Of a stretch of 64,000 nucleotides of DNA, positions 8,075-16,829 are shown piece by piece; the first letter of the stretch is position 1, and the number at the start of each line of letters is the position of its first letter. The notes below the pieces were generated by a model. That model did not search any database and was not told the DNA's origin. It worked only from the letters and a program-made list of their open reading frames with translations. The DNA is from Frateuria sp. Soil773. GTDB taxonomy: Bacteria > Pseudomonadota > Gammaproteobacteria > Xanthomonadales > Rhodanobacteraceae. A program made the position numbers and the translations under genes. Location: positions 199,152-263,151 of the forward strand of contig NZ_LMSL01000039.1 of the NCBI RefSeq assembly GCF_001428405.1, read 5' to 3'.

Positions 8075-9230
8075 GGCCGCTCCCCGCGACGAAGCCATCG
8101 GTGCGTTCGATGCGCACCACGGCCGCCTTGTCGCCGCCCAGACGCAGCTCGGCCGCACCGAACAGGCGGTCCACGATGTCGTAGGGCGCATGGAACCGGT
8201 AGTTCACCAGCTCGCCCTTGCCATCCGGTCCGACCACGAACAGCGGCGGCAGCTCGCCTTGCGCGATACCAGCCGGAAACTGGATATAGACACGCTGGCC
8301 GTCGTCGAAGGCCCGCACCGGCTTCCACGGCGGGCTGTCGCCCGTGATCGCATAGCGGAAATGCAACTGGTCCAGCGACAGCCCTTCGGCTACCGGCGCT
8401 TGCGCATCGGCGGCCTGCGCCTGGGCCTGCAGGGCCAACATCTGGTCCTTCGGGTAGTCCCACGACACCGACGCCATCCAGGCTTTCGGCGTGGACGTGA
8501 GTTCCAGCAGATAGGTGCGCCGGTTCGTGGTGATGACCAGATTGGTCTTGATCCCCGCACGCACCGGCTTGACCATCACGGCCACGCGCGGGCTCGCGCC
8601 GCTGCCGCTGGCCGTGTCGCCCACGATCCATTGCACCGTGTCGCCGGCCGCGACCGTCACCAGTGCCTCGCCTGGCTGCAGGTCGATGACCGTCACCCGG
8701 CCGGGGCTCGTATAGACCTGGTACAGCGCGCCCTCGGTGAACGGCCAGACCTGGATCGCGTTGATGTAGCCCTCGCGCGCGGGCGCCACGCTGGCCTCGG
8801 CATTGGCCTGCTCGACGCGCATCTTCGCATCGGCCGGCTCCGGGGCCGGCTTCGCATCATCCGCTGGCAGCCGCTTCATCTGGTCCGGCAACGGCAAGGG
8901 CTTCGGCATCTCCACCACCGCGACCGGCTTGGGCGGTTCGGGCAGCGGCTCGGCCTTCACGGGTGTGTCCAGCGGGATGGCCGGCGGCGGCTTGCCGGTG
9001 GTGGCGCAGCCGCTCATCGCGGCCAGGAACGTCAGCAAGCTCACCATGCGAAGCGTGTGCGACTCCAGCGCAAGAGGCTGCGAGAACAATGGGAAGACCT
9101 GCACCAGCAGGTCGCTGAGGCGACGCCGATACGCCTGAAGCATGGCCTGATGACGCGCGCCGACTGCGCGCGAACCGTGGGTGGCGCGGCTCCGTCGCCG
9201 CGACGAAACAGGAAGCGATGAGGCATTCAT
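8061..9230 (-). CDS. trbG: Conjugal transfer protein TrbG (VirB9-like)
   Basis: TrbG is the VirB9-type component of the outer-membrane core complex of the mating channel. The C-terminal half carries the VirB9/TrbG/CagX domain (AWMASVSWDYPKDQMLAL ... GKGELVNYRFHAPYDIVDRL). The ATG at 9230 overlaps the trbF stop as ATGA and has AGGAA upstream. A second candidate ATG at 9047 begins MVSLLTFLAAMSGCATT, which looks like a lipoprotein signal and would give a more usual family length, so the start is uncertain. Confidence 0.88.
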   Translation of the reverse strand: MNASSLPVSSRRRSRATHGSRAVGARHQAMLQAYRRRLSDLLVQVFPLFSQPLALESHTLRMVSLLTFLAAMSGCATTGKPPPAIPLDTPVKAEPLPEPPKPVAVVEMPKPLPLPDQMKRLPADDAKPAPEPADAKMRVEQANAEASVAPAREGYINAIQVWPFTEGALYQVYTSPGRVTVIDLQPGEALVTVAAGDTVQWIVGDTASGSGASPRVAVMVKPVRAGIKTNLVITTNRRTYLLELTSTPKAWMASVSWDYPKDQMLALQAQAQAADAQAPVAEGLSLDQLHFRYAITGDSPPWKPVRAFDDGQRVYIQFPAGIAQGELPPLFVVGPDGKGELVNYRFHAPYDIVDRLFGAAELRLGGDKAAVVRIERTDGFVAGSGHGHD

Positions 9231-9931
9231 GGTGTCGTTCCTTCCGATGCGTTGAGGTCGCGGCTCCAGGACAAGCCGTTGATATAGATGCCAAGGGGAT
9301 TGCGGCGTACCTGCAGTTCGGTGCGCGGCGTCTGCATGACCAACGTGAGCATCGCGGTCCAGTGCTCGACGTCGATGGGTGTGCCCTCGTGGTAGCGCTG
9401 CTCGGTCCAGCGCACCTGGAACGAGGCATCGCTGACGCGCACGACGCTGGTCACGTCCACCGCCACGGAGTCCTGGCCGACGTGGGCGAACGGATCGTGG
9501 GTGCGGGCGTAATCGTTCAAGGTCGCCGCGCCCTTATCGGTCGTGTAGCCGTAGGCTTCGAGCCAGTTCTGCCGCACTACCACCGGGTCGATTGACAGCG
9601 AGCGCACGTCGGTGATGAAGCGCGCCAGGTGGTAGGCGATCTGTGCGTCGGTGGGCTTGTACGGCGTGACAGCAGATCCCACCGCGCGCACCTGCCCGGC
9701 GTGATCGACCTCGACCACATAGGGCGTGACACGCGATTGGCCGGACTGCCAAACGAGCCCGGCCGCCATCAACAGCGCGAGTCCAAGACAGCCGAACGCC
9801 ATCAGCCGCCAGTTCTTCGCCTGCACGCGAGCGCTGCCGAGGCGTTCATCCCAGACCTGCGCGGCGGCCTGGTAAGGGGTCGCGGGTATGGGAGTGTCGC
9901 TGTACCGCACGCCGGGTCGTTTGAAGCGCAT
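9227..9931 (-). CDS. trbF: Conjugal transfer protein TrbF (VirB8-like)
   Basis: TrbF is the VirB8-type inner-membrane assembly factor of the transfer apparatus. The 234-residue protein has a short cytoplasmic N terminus, one membrane helix (RLMAFGCLGLALLMAAGLVW) and a periplasmic NTF2-like VirB8 domain (YHLARFITDVRSLSIDPVVV, QVRWTEQRYHEG). It follows trbL by 12 bases in the trb operon. Confidence 0.93.
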   Translation of the reverse strand: MRFKRPGVRYSDTPIPATPYQAAAQVWDERLGSARVQAKNWRLMAFGCLGLALLMAAGLVWQSGQSRVTPYVVEVDHAGQVRAVGSAVTPYKPTDAQIAYHLARFITDVRSLSIDPVVVRQNWLEAYGYTTDKGAATLNDYARTHDPFAHVGQDSVAVDVTSVVRVSDASFQVRWTEQRYHEGTPIDVEHWTAMLTLVMQTPRTELQVRRNPLGIYINGLSWSRDLNASEGTTP

Positions 9932-9943
9932 GATTCGCCTCCC

Positions 9944-11290
9944 CTACTCGTTCGAGGGATCGCGCAGCGAGGGGCCTGCCCCGCCGCCGCCGTGATCTGC
10001 GGAACGCATGACGTGCGCGGCGGTCGAGGCGCCATGCACGACGTGTTGGCGGCGTTGCAGCCGCCGCGCCCAGTCGGGCGCCTTGTCGTGAGCCGAGGGG
10101 ACATCGCCGGTCGTTGCCGGTGATGCAGAGGCTTCGCCGGTCGCTTCGCGCGAGGCGGACGGTGCGCCCACACCGACTGCCGACACCACGCGATCGCGCA
10201 CGGTGCGAGCACCGGCCGCGACCCGTGCACCGGCGGCCTGCGCACCGCTGCGTGCGACGTTGGCCATACCCGCGCCAAAAGCCCGCGCACCGGTCGCGCC
10301 TGAGGCCGCCGCGCCCGCGCGATAAGCCGACGCGGCAGCACTCGTCGCGCGTGCGGTGCCGACCGCGCCACGGGCCGCCAGGCGCGTTCCAGCGGCGACC
10401 ACGGCACCCCCGGTCGCCACGGCCGCACCGCCAGCGACACCGAGGCCCGCCGCCCCCAGCGCCGTACCGGCGGCCGCGCCGGCGCCGAGCTGCGGCGCCC
10501 CCGCGACCAGGCCGGTGGCGATGCCCGGTCCGAATAGCCCCAGGCCCAGCATCGTGAGCGAGGCCAGCATGATGGCGAGCGCGTGGTTCAGCGAGGGATC
10601 GGCACCGGTCGGCGCCTGGAACTGCCCGAAGATCGTCGAGCCGATGCCGACGATCACGGCCAGCACCAGCACCTTGACGCCGGACGACACCACGTTGCCC
10701 AGCACCTTTTCGGCCAGGAACGATGTCTTGTTCCAGAGCGCGAACGGCACCAGCACGAAGCCGGCCAGCGTGGTCAACTTGAACTCCACCAATGTCACGA
10801 ACAGCTGCACGGCCAGGATGAAGAAACTGATGACCACGACGATCCAAGCCAGCAGCAGCACGACGATCATGTCGAGGTTGCTGAAGACCGCCGTGATGCC
10901 GTGGGACATCGTGCCGGCCTGTTGCAGGATCGGCTGGCCGGCCTGGACGCCGATCGCGGCCAGGCGTCCGGGTTGCAGGAAATCGCCGATGCTGACCGAT
11001 GAACCGGACGCGAGCAGGCCGAGGCCCACGAACGAACGGAATACGATGCCGGCGAGCGTGTTGAAGTTGCCGATGATGTAGGCGAACGCGCCGATGTAGA
11101 GCGTCTTGCGGATCAGCTTCGCCAACACGTCCTCGCCGCCCATCGCCCAGAACAGGCCCGCCAGCGTCATGTCGATGACGATCAGCGTGGCCGACAGATA
11201 CGCGACCTCGCCGTGCAGCAGCCCGAAGCCGGAGTCGATGTACCGGGAGAAGACGGCCAGGAACTGGTCGATGACGGAAAGATCGTTCAT
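9944..11290 (-). CDS. trbL: Conjugal transfer protein TrbL (VirB6-like)
   Basis: TrbL is the polytopic VirB6-type inner-membrane protein of the mating channel. The 448-residue product has at least six hydrophobic segments in its first 270 residues (for example IVVLLLAWIVVVISFFILAV) and an Ala/Gly-rich, charged C-terminal region typical of TrbL. The ATG overlaps the trbK stop by four bases. Confidence 0.93.
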   Translation of the reverse strand: MNDLSVIDQFLAVFSRYIDSGFGLLHGEVAYLSATLIVIDMTLAGLFWAMGGEDVLAKLIRKTLYIGAFAYIIGNFNTLAGIVFRSFVGLGLLASGSSVSIGDFLQPGRLAAIGVQAGQPILQQAGTMSHGITAVFSNLDMIVVLLLAWIVVVISFFILAVQLFVTLVEFKLTTLAGFVLVPFALWNKTSFLAEKVLGNVVSSGVKVLVLAVIVGIGSTIFGQFQAPTGADPSLNHALAIMLASLTMLGLGLFGPGIATGLVAGAPQLGAGAAAGTALGAAGLGVAGGAAVATGGAVVAAGTRLAARGAVGTARATSAAASAYRAGAAASGATGARAFGAGMANVARSGAQAAGARVAAGARTVRDRVVSAVGVGAPSASREATGEASASPATTGDVPSAHDKAPDWARRLQRRQHVVHGASTAAHVMRSADHGGGGAGPSLRDPSNE

Positions 11291-11586
11291 GGCTGTGCCC
11301 CGTCATCGTCGGCCTCGAAGCTTGCCGGCATCGGCGGCAACGACGTCAGCGTCTGGTATTCCCCGGGACCGCCGAGGCCGAGGAAGAAGCGCCGGGCATA
11401 CGCCGCGTCCGCGAGCCGACAGGCGGCCTCGCCGGCCCGCATCCGCTCGGCCGCACAGCGATGGCGCAATGCATAGAGGTGCTGTGGGTCATGCGCGAGC
11501 GCATCGACTGTCCATGCCGGTTCGTGCCGGCTGCACGTGGCCAGCACCACGACGATGGACAGGACGAGTGCGCGGCCCATCGCCAT
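11287..11586 (-). CDS. trbK: Putative entry-exclusion protein TrbK-alt
   Basis: A 99-residue protein with a signal-like segment (ALVLSIVVVLATCSRH) and the conserved cysteines of the TrbK-alt family (LRHRCAAERMRAGEAACRLAD). Its place between trbJ and trbL is the usual one. TrbK proteins prevent redundant uptake of the same element by the donor cell. The start codon overlaps the last base of the trbJ stop (TGATG), indicating coupled translation. Confidence 0.8.
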   Translation of the reverse strand: MAMGRALVLSIVVVLATCSRHEPAWTVDALAHDPQHLYALRHRCAAERMRAGEAACRLADAAYARRFFLGLGGPGEYQTLTSLPPMPASFEADDDGAQP

Positions 11587-12314
11587 CAGTTCCCGTAGAA
11601 GCCCACCGGCTGCGGCGTGTACTGCAGGCCACGGCCGATGAAGCGGGCGCGCACCTGCGCCGCCTGCGCCTCGTCGGCCGCCGCGCGCGCCTGGTCCAGT
11701 GCCATCGCGCGGTCCTGCGACACGGCGAGCTGCTGGGCCTGGATCGCCTGGCGGGCGATCAGCGCCAGCAACTGGTTGGTGGCCTGGCTGGCCTGCAAGG
11801 CGCCGACCGCCCCCTGGCTCCGCGTGACCAGGCCGCTCAGCACGCTCTGGTCCGACAGCAGGTTCTGCGCGGCCTGTGACTGCATCTGCGTCGCGGTCTG
11901 CAGTGCTTGCACCGAGGTTTGCCAACGCGTTTGCGCGTCCTGCACCATCTGCGCGCGGGACGTGCCGGCACCGTAGGACGACGGATAGAGCCGGTTGAAC
12001 GCCGCCTGCGACTGCGCCACGTTGAAAGACAGCCCCTGCGCCTGGGCGATCAGCTGGTTCGTGCTCGCCAGCGTGGCCTGCAGCCGCGACAGCGCGCTGT
12101 AGTCGAGGCCGGTCAGGTTGCGGCCCTGATTGACCAGCATCTGCGCCTGGTTCTGCAGCTGCTGGATCTGGTTGTCGATCTGTTGCAGCTCGCGCGCGGC
12201 GGTCAGCAGGTTCTGCGAGAAGTTCGCCGCGTCGAACACCGCCCATTGCGCGAAGCTCGCCGACGAGCACGTAAGGAAGACGGCGGCGGCGGCAGCCAGC
12301 CAGGTCTTTTTCAT
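11586..12314 (-). CDS. trbJ: Conjugal transfer protein TrbJ (VirB5-like)
   Basis: TrbJ is the VirB5-type secreted minor component of the conjugative pilus. The 242-residue protein starts with a cleavable signal peptide (MKKTWLAAAAAVFLTCSSAS-FAQ), then long coiled-coil helices rich in Gln and Leu (ELQQIDNQIQQLQNQAQ) and ends VGFYGN. The ATG at 12314 overlaps the trbE stop by four bases. Confidence 0.93.
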   Translation of the reverse strand: MKKTWLAAAAAVFLTCSSASFAQWAVFDAANFSQNLLTAARELQQIDNQIQQLQNQAQMLVNQGRNLTGLDYSALSRLQATLASTNQLIAQAQGLSFNVAQSQAAFNRLYPSSYGAGTSRAQMVQDAQTRWQTSVQALQTATQMQSQAAQNLLSDQSVLSGLVTRSQGAVGALQASQATNQLLALIARQAIQAQQLAVSQDRAMALDQARAAADEAQAAQVRARFIGRGLQYTPQPVGFYGN

Positions 12315-14737
12315 GGCCGAATCTCCGGTGACGTGGGGAACGAGGGGATGAGGTCGGCGGCCCAGTCGAGGTCGCGGTGGCGCAGCCAGGCGCCGGCAAA
12401 ACCGGGCGTGCCGGCATCCAGCAGCACGCGGTCGATGTCGCGCTGGTCCTGTGGTGTGGACGCGCCGGCGAACGCCAGCGCGATCGGCCCCAGATCGAGG
12501 TCGAACAAGCGGTTGCCGAGACGCGACTGGTAGTAGTAGTCGCGCTTGGGTTCGGCGGTGGCGACGATCTCGATCTGCCGGTCGGTGAGGCCGAAGCTCT
12601 CGTAGATCGTGCGAATCTGCGGCTCGAACGCCTGTGGGTTGGCCAGGAAGATGCGGCTCGCGCAGCTCTCGATGATCGCGGGCGCGATGGCCGAGTCCTT
12701 GATGTCGGCCAGCGATTGCGTGGCGAAGATGACGCTGACGTTCTTCTTGCGAAGCACTTTCAGCCACTGGCGGATGCGTGCCGCGAACACCGGGTCATCA
12801 AGGAACAGCCAGGACTCATCAAGGATCAGCGCCGTCGGCGAGCCGTCGAACCGTTCGCCAAAGCGCGCAAAGAGATAGCCCAGCACCGCCTGCACGGCCG
12901 CATGGCTGGCCATCAGTTCCTCCATCTCGAAGCCTTGCACGTCGGCCACACCGAGCCGGTCGTGGTCGGCATCGAGCAGGCGACCGTGCGCGCCGCCGAG
13001 CACGTAGGGTGCGAGCGCCTGGCGCAACGCATTCGACTGGAGCAGCACCGACAGGCCGGTCAGCGTGCGTTGTTCGACGGGCACCCCGGCGAGGCTGCCG
13101 AGGGCCGACCAGAGGGCGGCCTTCTCGTCGGGTCCGATGACGATGCCCTCGTGCCGGAGGCGCCCTTCGACCCATTCGGCGGCCCACGTGCGATAGCCGG
13201 CCTGGTCGATCCGGGCGAGCGGCTGGAAGGCGATGGCCCCGTCCGCGCCCAGGTCGTAATGCTCGCCGCCTAACCCCAAGATCGTGGCGCGCATCGAGCG
13301 GCCCATGTCGAAGGCGAAGATGCGCGAATGCCGATAGCGGCGGAACTGCATCGCCAGCACGGCCAGCAGGACCGACTTGCCCATGCCGGTGGGACCGACC
13401 ACCAGCATGTGCCCGACATCGCCGATGTGCGACACCAGCCGGAACGGCGTGGCGCCGTCGGTGCGCGTGATGATCAGCGGCGGACCGTCCAGGTGCGTGT
13501 CGCGCTCCTGCCCTGCCCACACGGCCGACACCGGGATCAGGTGCGCGAGGTTCAACGTGGAAATGATCGGCTGGCGCACGTTGGCGTAGGCATGACCCGG
13601 CAACGACGACAGCCACGCCTCCACGGCATTGAGGGTCTCGGGGACCGTGACGAAACCGCGGCCCTGGATCACCCGCTCCACCTGGCGCAGCTTCTCGTCC
13701 GCCGCCGTGGCGTCCGCATCCATCACCGTGACGGTGGCCGTCACGTAGCCAAAGGCCACCTGGTCGCTGCCGAGTTCCTGCAAGGCGGCATCCGCGTCGG
13801 CGGCCTTGTTGCCGGCGTCGGTATCGACCAGCGGCGACTCCTGCTGGAAGAGGGTCTCGCGCAAGAGCGACACTACGTTCTTGCGCTTGGCGAACCACTG
13901 CCGGCGCAGGCGCGTCAGCTCTTTTTCCGCCTCGGCCTTGTCCATGCAGAGGAAGCGTGTGCTCCAGCGGTAGGCGAAGCCCAGGCGGTTGAGATCGTCG
14001 AGCAGGCCCGGCCAGGTCGAGGTCGGGAAACCTCGCACCGTCACCACGCGTAGGTGCTGGTCGTCCAGCATGGGCGCGAGACCGCCGGCGAGCGGCGCGT
14101 CGGCGAGCAACGCATCCAGGTGGAACGGCACTTCGGGCACCGCGATGCGGTAGCGCCGCGGGGAAAGGCAGCCGTGCAGGTAGGTCAGCGTCTCGCCGTC
14201 GTCCAGCCAGGCGATCTCCGGCATCACGCCGTCGAGCAGGTCGAACACGCGGTCGGTCTCGGCGATGAACGCCGTGAGCCGTTCGTGCCAGTCCACGCCG
14301 GCTGTCGACGTGTTCTCGTACAGGAGCCTCGCGGCCCGCGCCTTCGATTCCTCCGGCGGCAGGTACGTCAGCGTCAGGTGGTAGCGGCTCTCGTAGTGGC
14401 GGCCGACCGCCTCGAACGCGGCACGCCGTTCCTCGTCCACCAGCCAGGACAGCGGCTCGGGGAAAGCCGAGTACGGATAGTCCGCCGTCGGCCGGCGTTT
14501 GGCCTCGACAAATAGCGCCCAGCCCGAACCGAGCCGACGCAGCGCGTTGTTCAGGCGCGCGGTGGTGGCGACCAGCTCGCCGGGCGTCGCGCTGTACAGG
14601 TCCGGCCCGCGGAAACGGGCGGTGCGCTGGAAGGAGCCGTCCTTGTTCAGCACCACGCCAGGCGCGACCAAGCCCGCCCACGGCAACCAATCGGCCAGTC
14701 GGGCGGGACGCGGGCGGTATTCGGCGAGGTTCCACAC
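12311..14737 (-). CDS. trbE: Conjugal transfer ATPase TrbE (VirB4-like)
   Basis: TrbE is the VirB4 ATPase that powers assembly of the transfer channel and pilus. The 808-residue protein has the CagE/TrbE N-terminal domain, a Walker A motif GPTGMGKS at residues 448-455 and a Walker B motif LILDESWLFLDD near 640, followed by an ATQSLADI sensor segment. Translation starts at a GTG, 10 bases after trbD. Confidence 0.96.
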   Translation of the reverse strand: MWNLAEYRPRPARLADWLPWAGLVAPGVVLNKDGSFQRTARFRGPDLYSATPGELVATTARLNNALRRLGSGWALFVEAKRRPTADYPYSAFPEPLSWLVDEERRAAFEAVGRHYESRYHLTLTYLPPEESKARAARLLYENTSTAGVDWHERLTAFIAETDRVFDLLDGVMPEIAWLDDGETLTYLHGCLSPRRYRIAVPEVPFHLDALLADAPLAGGLAPMLDDQHLRVVTVRGFPTSTWPGLLDDLNRLGFAYRWSTRFLCMDKAEAEKELTRLRRQWFAKRKNVVSLLRETLFQQESPLVDTDAGNKAADADAALQELGSDQVAFGYVTATVTVMDADATAADEKLRQVERVIQGRGFVTVPETLNAVEAWLSSLPGHAYANVRQPIISTLNLAHLIPVSAVWAGQERDTHLDGPPLIITRTDGATPFRLVSHIGDVGHMLVVGPTGMGKSVLLAVLAMQFRRYRHSRIFAFDMGRSMRATILGLGGEHYDLGADGAIAFQPLARIDQAGYRTWAAEWVEGRLRHEGIVIGPDEKAALWSALGSLAGVPVEQRTLTGLSVLLQSNALRQALAPYVLGGAHGRLLDADHDRLGVADVQGFEMEELMASHAAVQAVLGYLFARFGERFDGSPTALILDESWLFLDDPVFAARIRQWLKVLRKKNVSVIFATQSLADIKDSAIAPAIIESCASRIFLANPQAFEPQIRTIYESFGLTDRQIEIVATAEPKRDYYYQSRLGNRLFDLDLGPIALAFAGASTPQDQRDIDRVLLDAGTPGFAGAWLRHRDLDWAADLIPSFPTSPEIRP

Positions 14738-14747
14738 GGCGTCGGCC

Positions 14748-15017
14748 TCACACGTCCAGTAGCGGCCGGTGCTTCAGGTGTCGCGCGAACACCGGCATGA
14801 ACTGCGGATCGACACGGGCGCCCCACACCGCCAGCGAATGGCCGATCAGCCACAACGCGATGCCGGGCAGCCACAACTGCAGCCCGAGCCCGATGGCGGC
14901 GGCGAGCGTACCGTTCGCGATCGCCACCGTGCGCGGTGCACCGCCCAGCAGGATCGGCTCGGTGAGCGAGCGATGCAGGGGCGCCTCGAAACCGGCGATG
15001 AAGGCGGCCTCGCTCAT
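14748..15017 (-). CDS. trbD: Conjugal transfer protein TrbD (VirB3-like)
   Basis: TrbD is the small VirB3-type inner-membrane protein that works with TrbE. The 89-residue protein begins MSEAAFIAGFEAPLHRSLTE and has two membrane segments (VAIANGTLAAAIGLGLQL, LPGIALWLIGHSLAVWGA). Its ATG overlaps the trbC stop by four bases. Confidence 0.92.
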   Translation of the reverse strand: MSEAAFIAGFEAPLHRSLTEPILLGGAPRTVAIANGTLAAAIGLGLQLWLPGIALWLIGHSLAVWGARVDPQFMPVFARHLKHRPLLDV

Positions 15018-15355
15018 GCGACCACCGCACCGCCGGAGAAGCTGAAGAAGCTCAGGAAGAAGCTCGATGCGGCGAACGCGATCGACAACCCGAACACGAT
15101 CTGGATCAGCCGCCGGAAGCCGCCGCTGGTATCGCCGAAGGCGAGCGTCAGACCCGTCACGATGATGATGATGACGGCGACGATCTTGGCGACCGGTCCC
15201 TGGATCGAGTCGAGAATGGACTGCAGCGGGGCTTCCCACGGCATGTTGGAGCCGGCCGCGCGCGCAGCCGTCGCTGCCAGGCACGACAGCAGCACGGCCA
15301 CCCACGGCCCGACGCTACTGAAAGGCGGATCGTCGCAAAGACGGATGCGTGTCAT
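15014..15355 (-). CDS. trbC: Conjugal transfer pilin TrbC (VirB2-like)
   Basis: TrbC is the prepilin of the conjugative pilus. The 113-residue precursor has a long signal region ending ATAARAAG, then two hydrophobic helices of the mature pilin (AKIVAVIIIIVTGLTLAFG and LIQIVFGLSIAFAASSFFLS). Its ATG overlaps the trbB stop by four bases. Maturation probably involves the TraF peptidase encoded at 42326. Confidence 0.92.
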   Translation of the reverse strand: MTRIRLCDDPPFSSVGPWVAVLLSCLAATAARAAGSNMPWEAPLQSILDSIQGPVAKIVAVIIIIVTGLTLAFGDTSGGFRRLIQIVFGLSIAFAASSFFLSFFSFSGGAVVA

Positions 15356-16362
15356 GACGGGACTCCGGGAAGGAGGGATGAGAGAGGCGGCGCGCCCGAC
15401 ACGGGATCGAGCCGATAGCCACGTGTGTCGAAACCGACGACACGGGCGATGTCCTGGACGCGCCGGGCGCGGCCGCGTCCGGCGATGAAGACGACGACAT
15501 TGACGGCCTCGGCAATCAGTGCGCGCGGCGGATTTACCGCGACTTCCAGGATCAGTTGCTCCAGGCGCAGCAGCGCACCGTGCGCCGAACCGGCGTGGAC
15601 GGTGGCCAGGCCACCCGGATGGCCGGTGCCCCATACCTTGATGAGATCGAGGGCTTCGCCGCCGCGCACCTCGCCGACGATCACGCGGTCGGGGCGCAAG
15701 CGCATCGTGGCGCGCACCAGCTCGGTCATCGACACGGCGCCGGGCAGCGTGTGCAGCGGCACGTGGTCGCGAGCCGCGCATTGCAGCTCCACCGTGTCTT
15801 CGAGGACCAGCACGCGGTCGCCGGTGGCCGCGATCTCCACGAGCAGCGCGTTGGCGAGCGTGGTCTTGCCGCTGCTGGTGCCGCCGGCAATCAGGATGTT
15901 CTGTCGCTCGCGCACGGCGCGGCGCAGGAACGCGGCTTGGTCTTCCGCGAGAACGCCATCGGCGATGTAGCGGTCCAGGTCGATGACACCCACGGCGCGC
16001 TTGCGCAGCGCGAAGGCCGGACCCGGTGCCGCAGGCGGCAGCACACCCTCGAAGCGCTCGCCCGTCTCGGGCAGCTCCGCGGACAGAAGTGGCTTGCCGG
16101 CGTGGACTTCGGCGCGCACATGAGAAGCGACCAGCCGAATGATGCGTTCGCCATCGGCCGCAGTCAGCGACGCGCCCGTCGGCGCACGCCCCGATGAAAG
16201 CCGGTCGATCCAGAGCCTGCCATCCGGATTCAGCAAAACCTCCACCACGTCCGGATCATCCAGCGCGGCGGAGATCAGCGGGCCCATGGCCGTGCGCAGC
16301 ATACGCACGCGCCGGTCGAGGGAGCGCGCCGCGGGGCTTAGATCGAGCGGCCGCATGCTCAT
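15352..16362 (-). CDS. trbB: Conjugal transfer ATPase TrbB (VirB11-like)
   Basis: TrbB is the hexameric VirB11-type traffic ATPase of the transfer machine. The 336-residue protein carries Walker [10 protein letters not shown] (160-168), an Asp box [10 protein letters not shown] (186-195) and Walker B-like RVIVGEVRG (226-234) followed by His-box residues [15 protein letters not shown]. The ATG overlaps the preceding copG stop by four bases. Confidence 0.95.
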   Translation of the reverse strand: MSMRPLDLSPAARSLDRRVRMLRTAMGPLISAALDDPDVVEVLLNPDGRLWIDRLSSGRAPTGASLTAADGERIIRLVASHVRAEVHAGKPLLSAELPETGERFEGVLPPAAPGPAFALRKRAVGVIDLDRYIADGVLAEDQAAFLRRAVRERQNILIAGGTSSGKTTLANALLVEIAATGDRVLVLEDTVELQCAARDHVPLHTLPGAVSMTELVRATMRLRPDRVIVGEVRGGEALDLIKVWGTGHPGGLATVHAGSAHGALLRLEQLILEVAVNPPRALIAEAVNVVVFIAGRGRARRVQDIARVVGFDTRGYRLDPVSGAPPLSSLLPGVPS

Positions 16363-16829
16363 GGCGTTTCTCCGTCGACCTGCATCTCCGATGCGGCGGC
16401 ATCGGATTCGCGACGCGCGGTGTCCGGCTGGATCTCCTCCGTCAGGTCGCGCAGCAGGCCACGACCGCGCAAGAGGTGCCGGCCGAGCTGTTCGACAAAC
16501 TGCGCGAAACGCGCCTTGCCCTGGGCGCGCACGGCGTCCTGGTGCGCTTCCGGTACGGGTGTCGTGACCGATAGGTAGTAGCGCACGTACAGCGCGACGG
16601 TCTCGATCAGGATGGCCTGGTCGCGCTCCAAGCGTTCGTACTGGCGCGTGAGCCGATCCAGTCGGCGGGCGATGATCGCCTCGCGTTGGTCACCTGCGTT
16701 GGGCGACAGCCAGGATGCGAGCGCCGCCGCAACGATGGACGACTTGGACACGCCCTTCTTGGCGGCCAGCTCGTCGAGCCGCCGTGCATGTTCGGGCGGG
16801 ATGAACAGATTGAGGCGGTACCGGCTCAT
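16359..16829 (-). CDS. CopG/ribbon-helix-helix protein of the tra-trb operon
   Basis: The 156-residue protein starts MSRYRLNLFIPPEHARRLDE and continues AAKKGVSKSSIVAAALASWL, a ribbon-helix-helix DNA-binding fold, then a helical region. A CopG-type gene between traG and trbB is a constant feature of these ICEs, and it may control the trb operon. The start overlaps the traG stop by four bases. Confidence 0.85.
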   Translation of the reverse strand: MSRYRLNLFIPPEHARRLDELAAKKGVSKSSIVAAALASWLSPNAGDQREAIIARRLDRLTRQYERLERDQAILIETVALYVRYYLSVTTPVPEAHQDAVRAQGKARFAQFVEQLGRHLLRGRGLLRDLTEEIQPDTARRESDAAASEMQVDGETP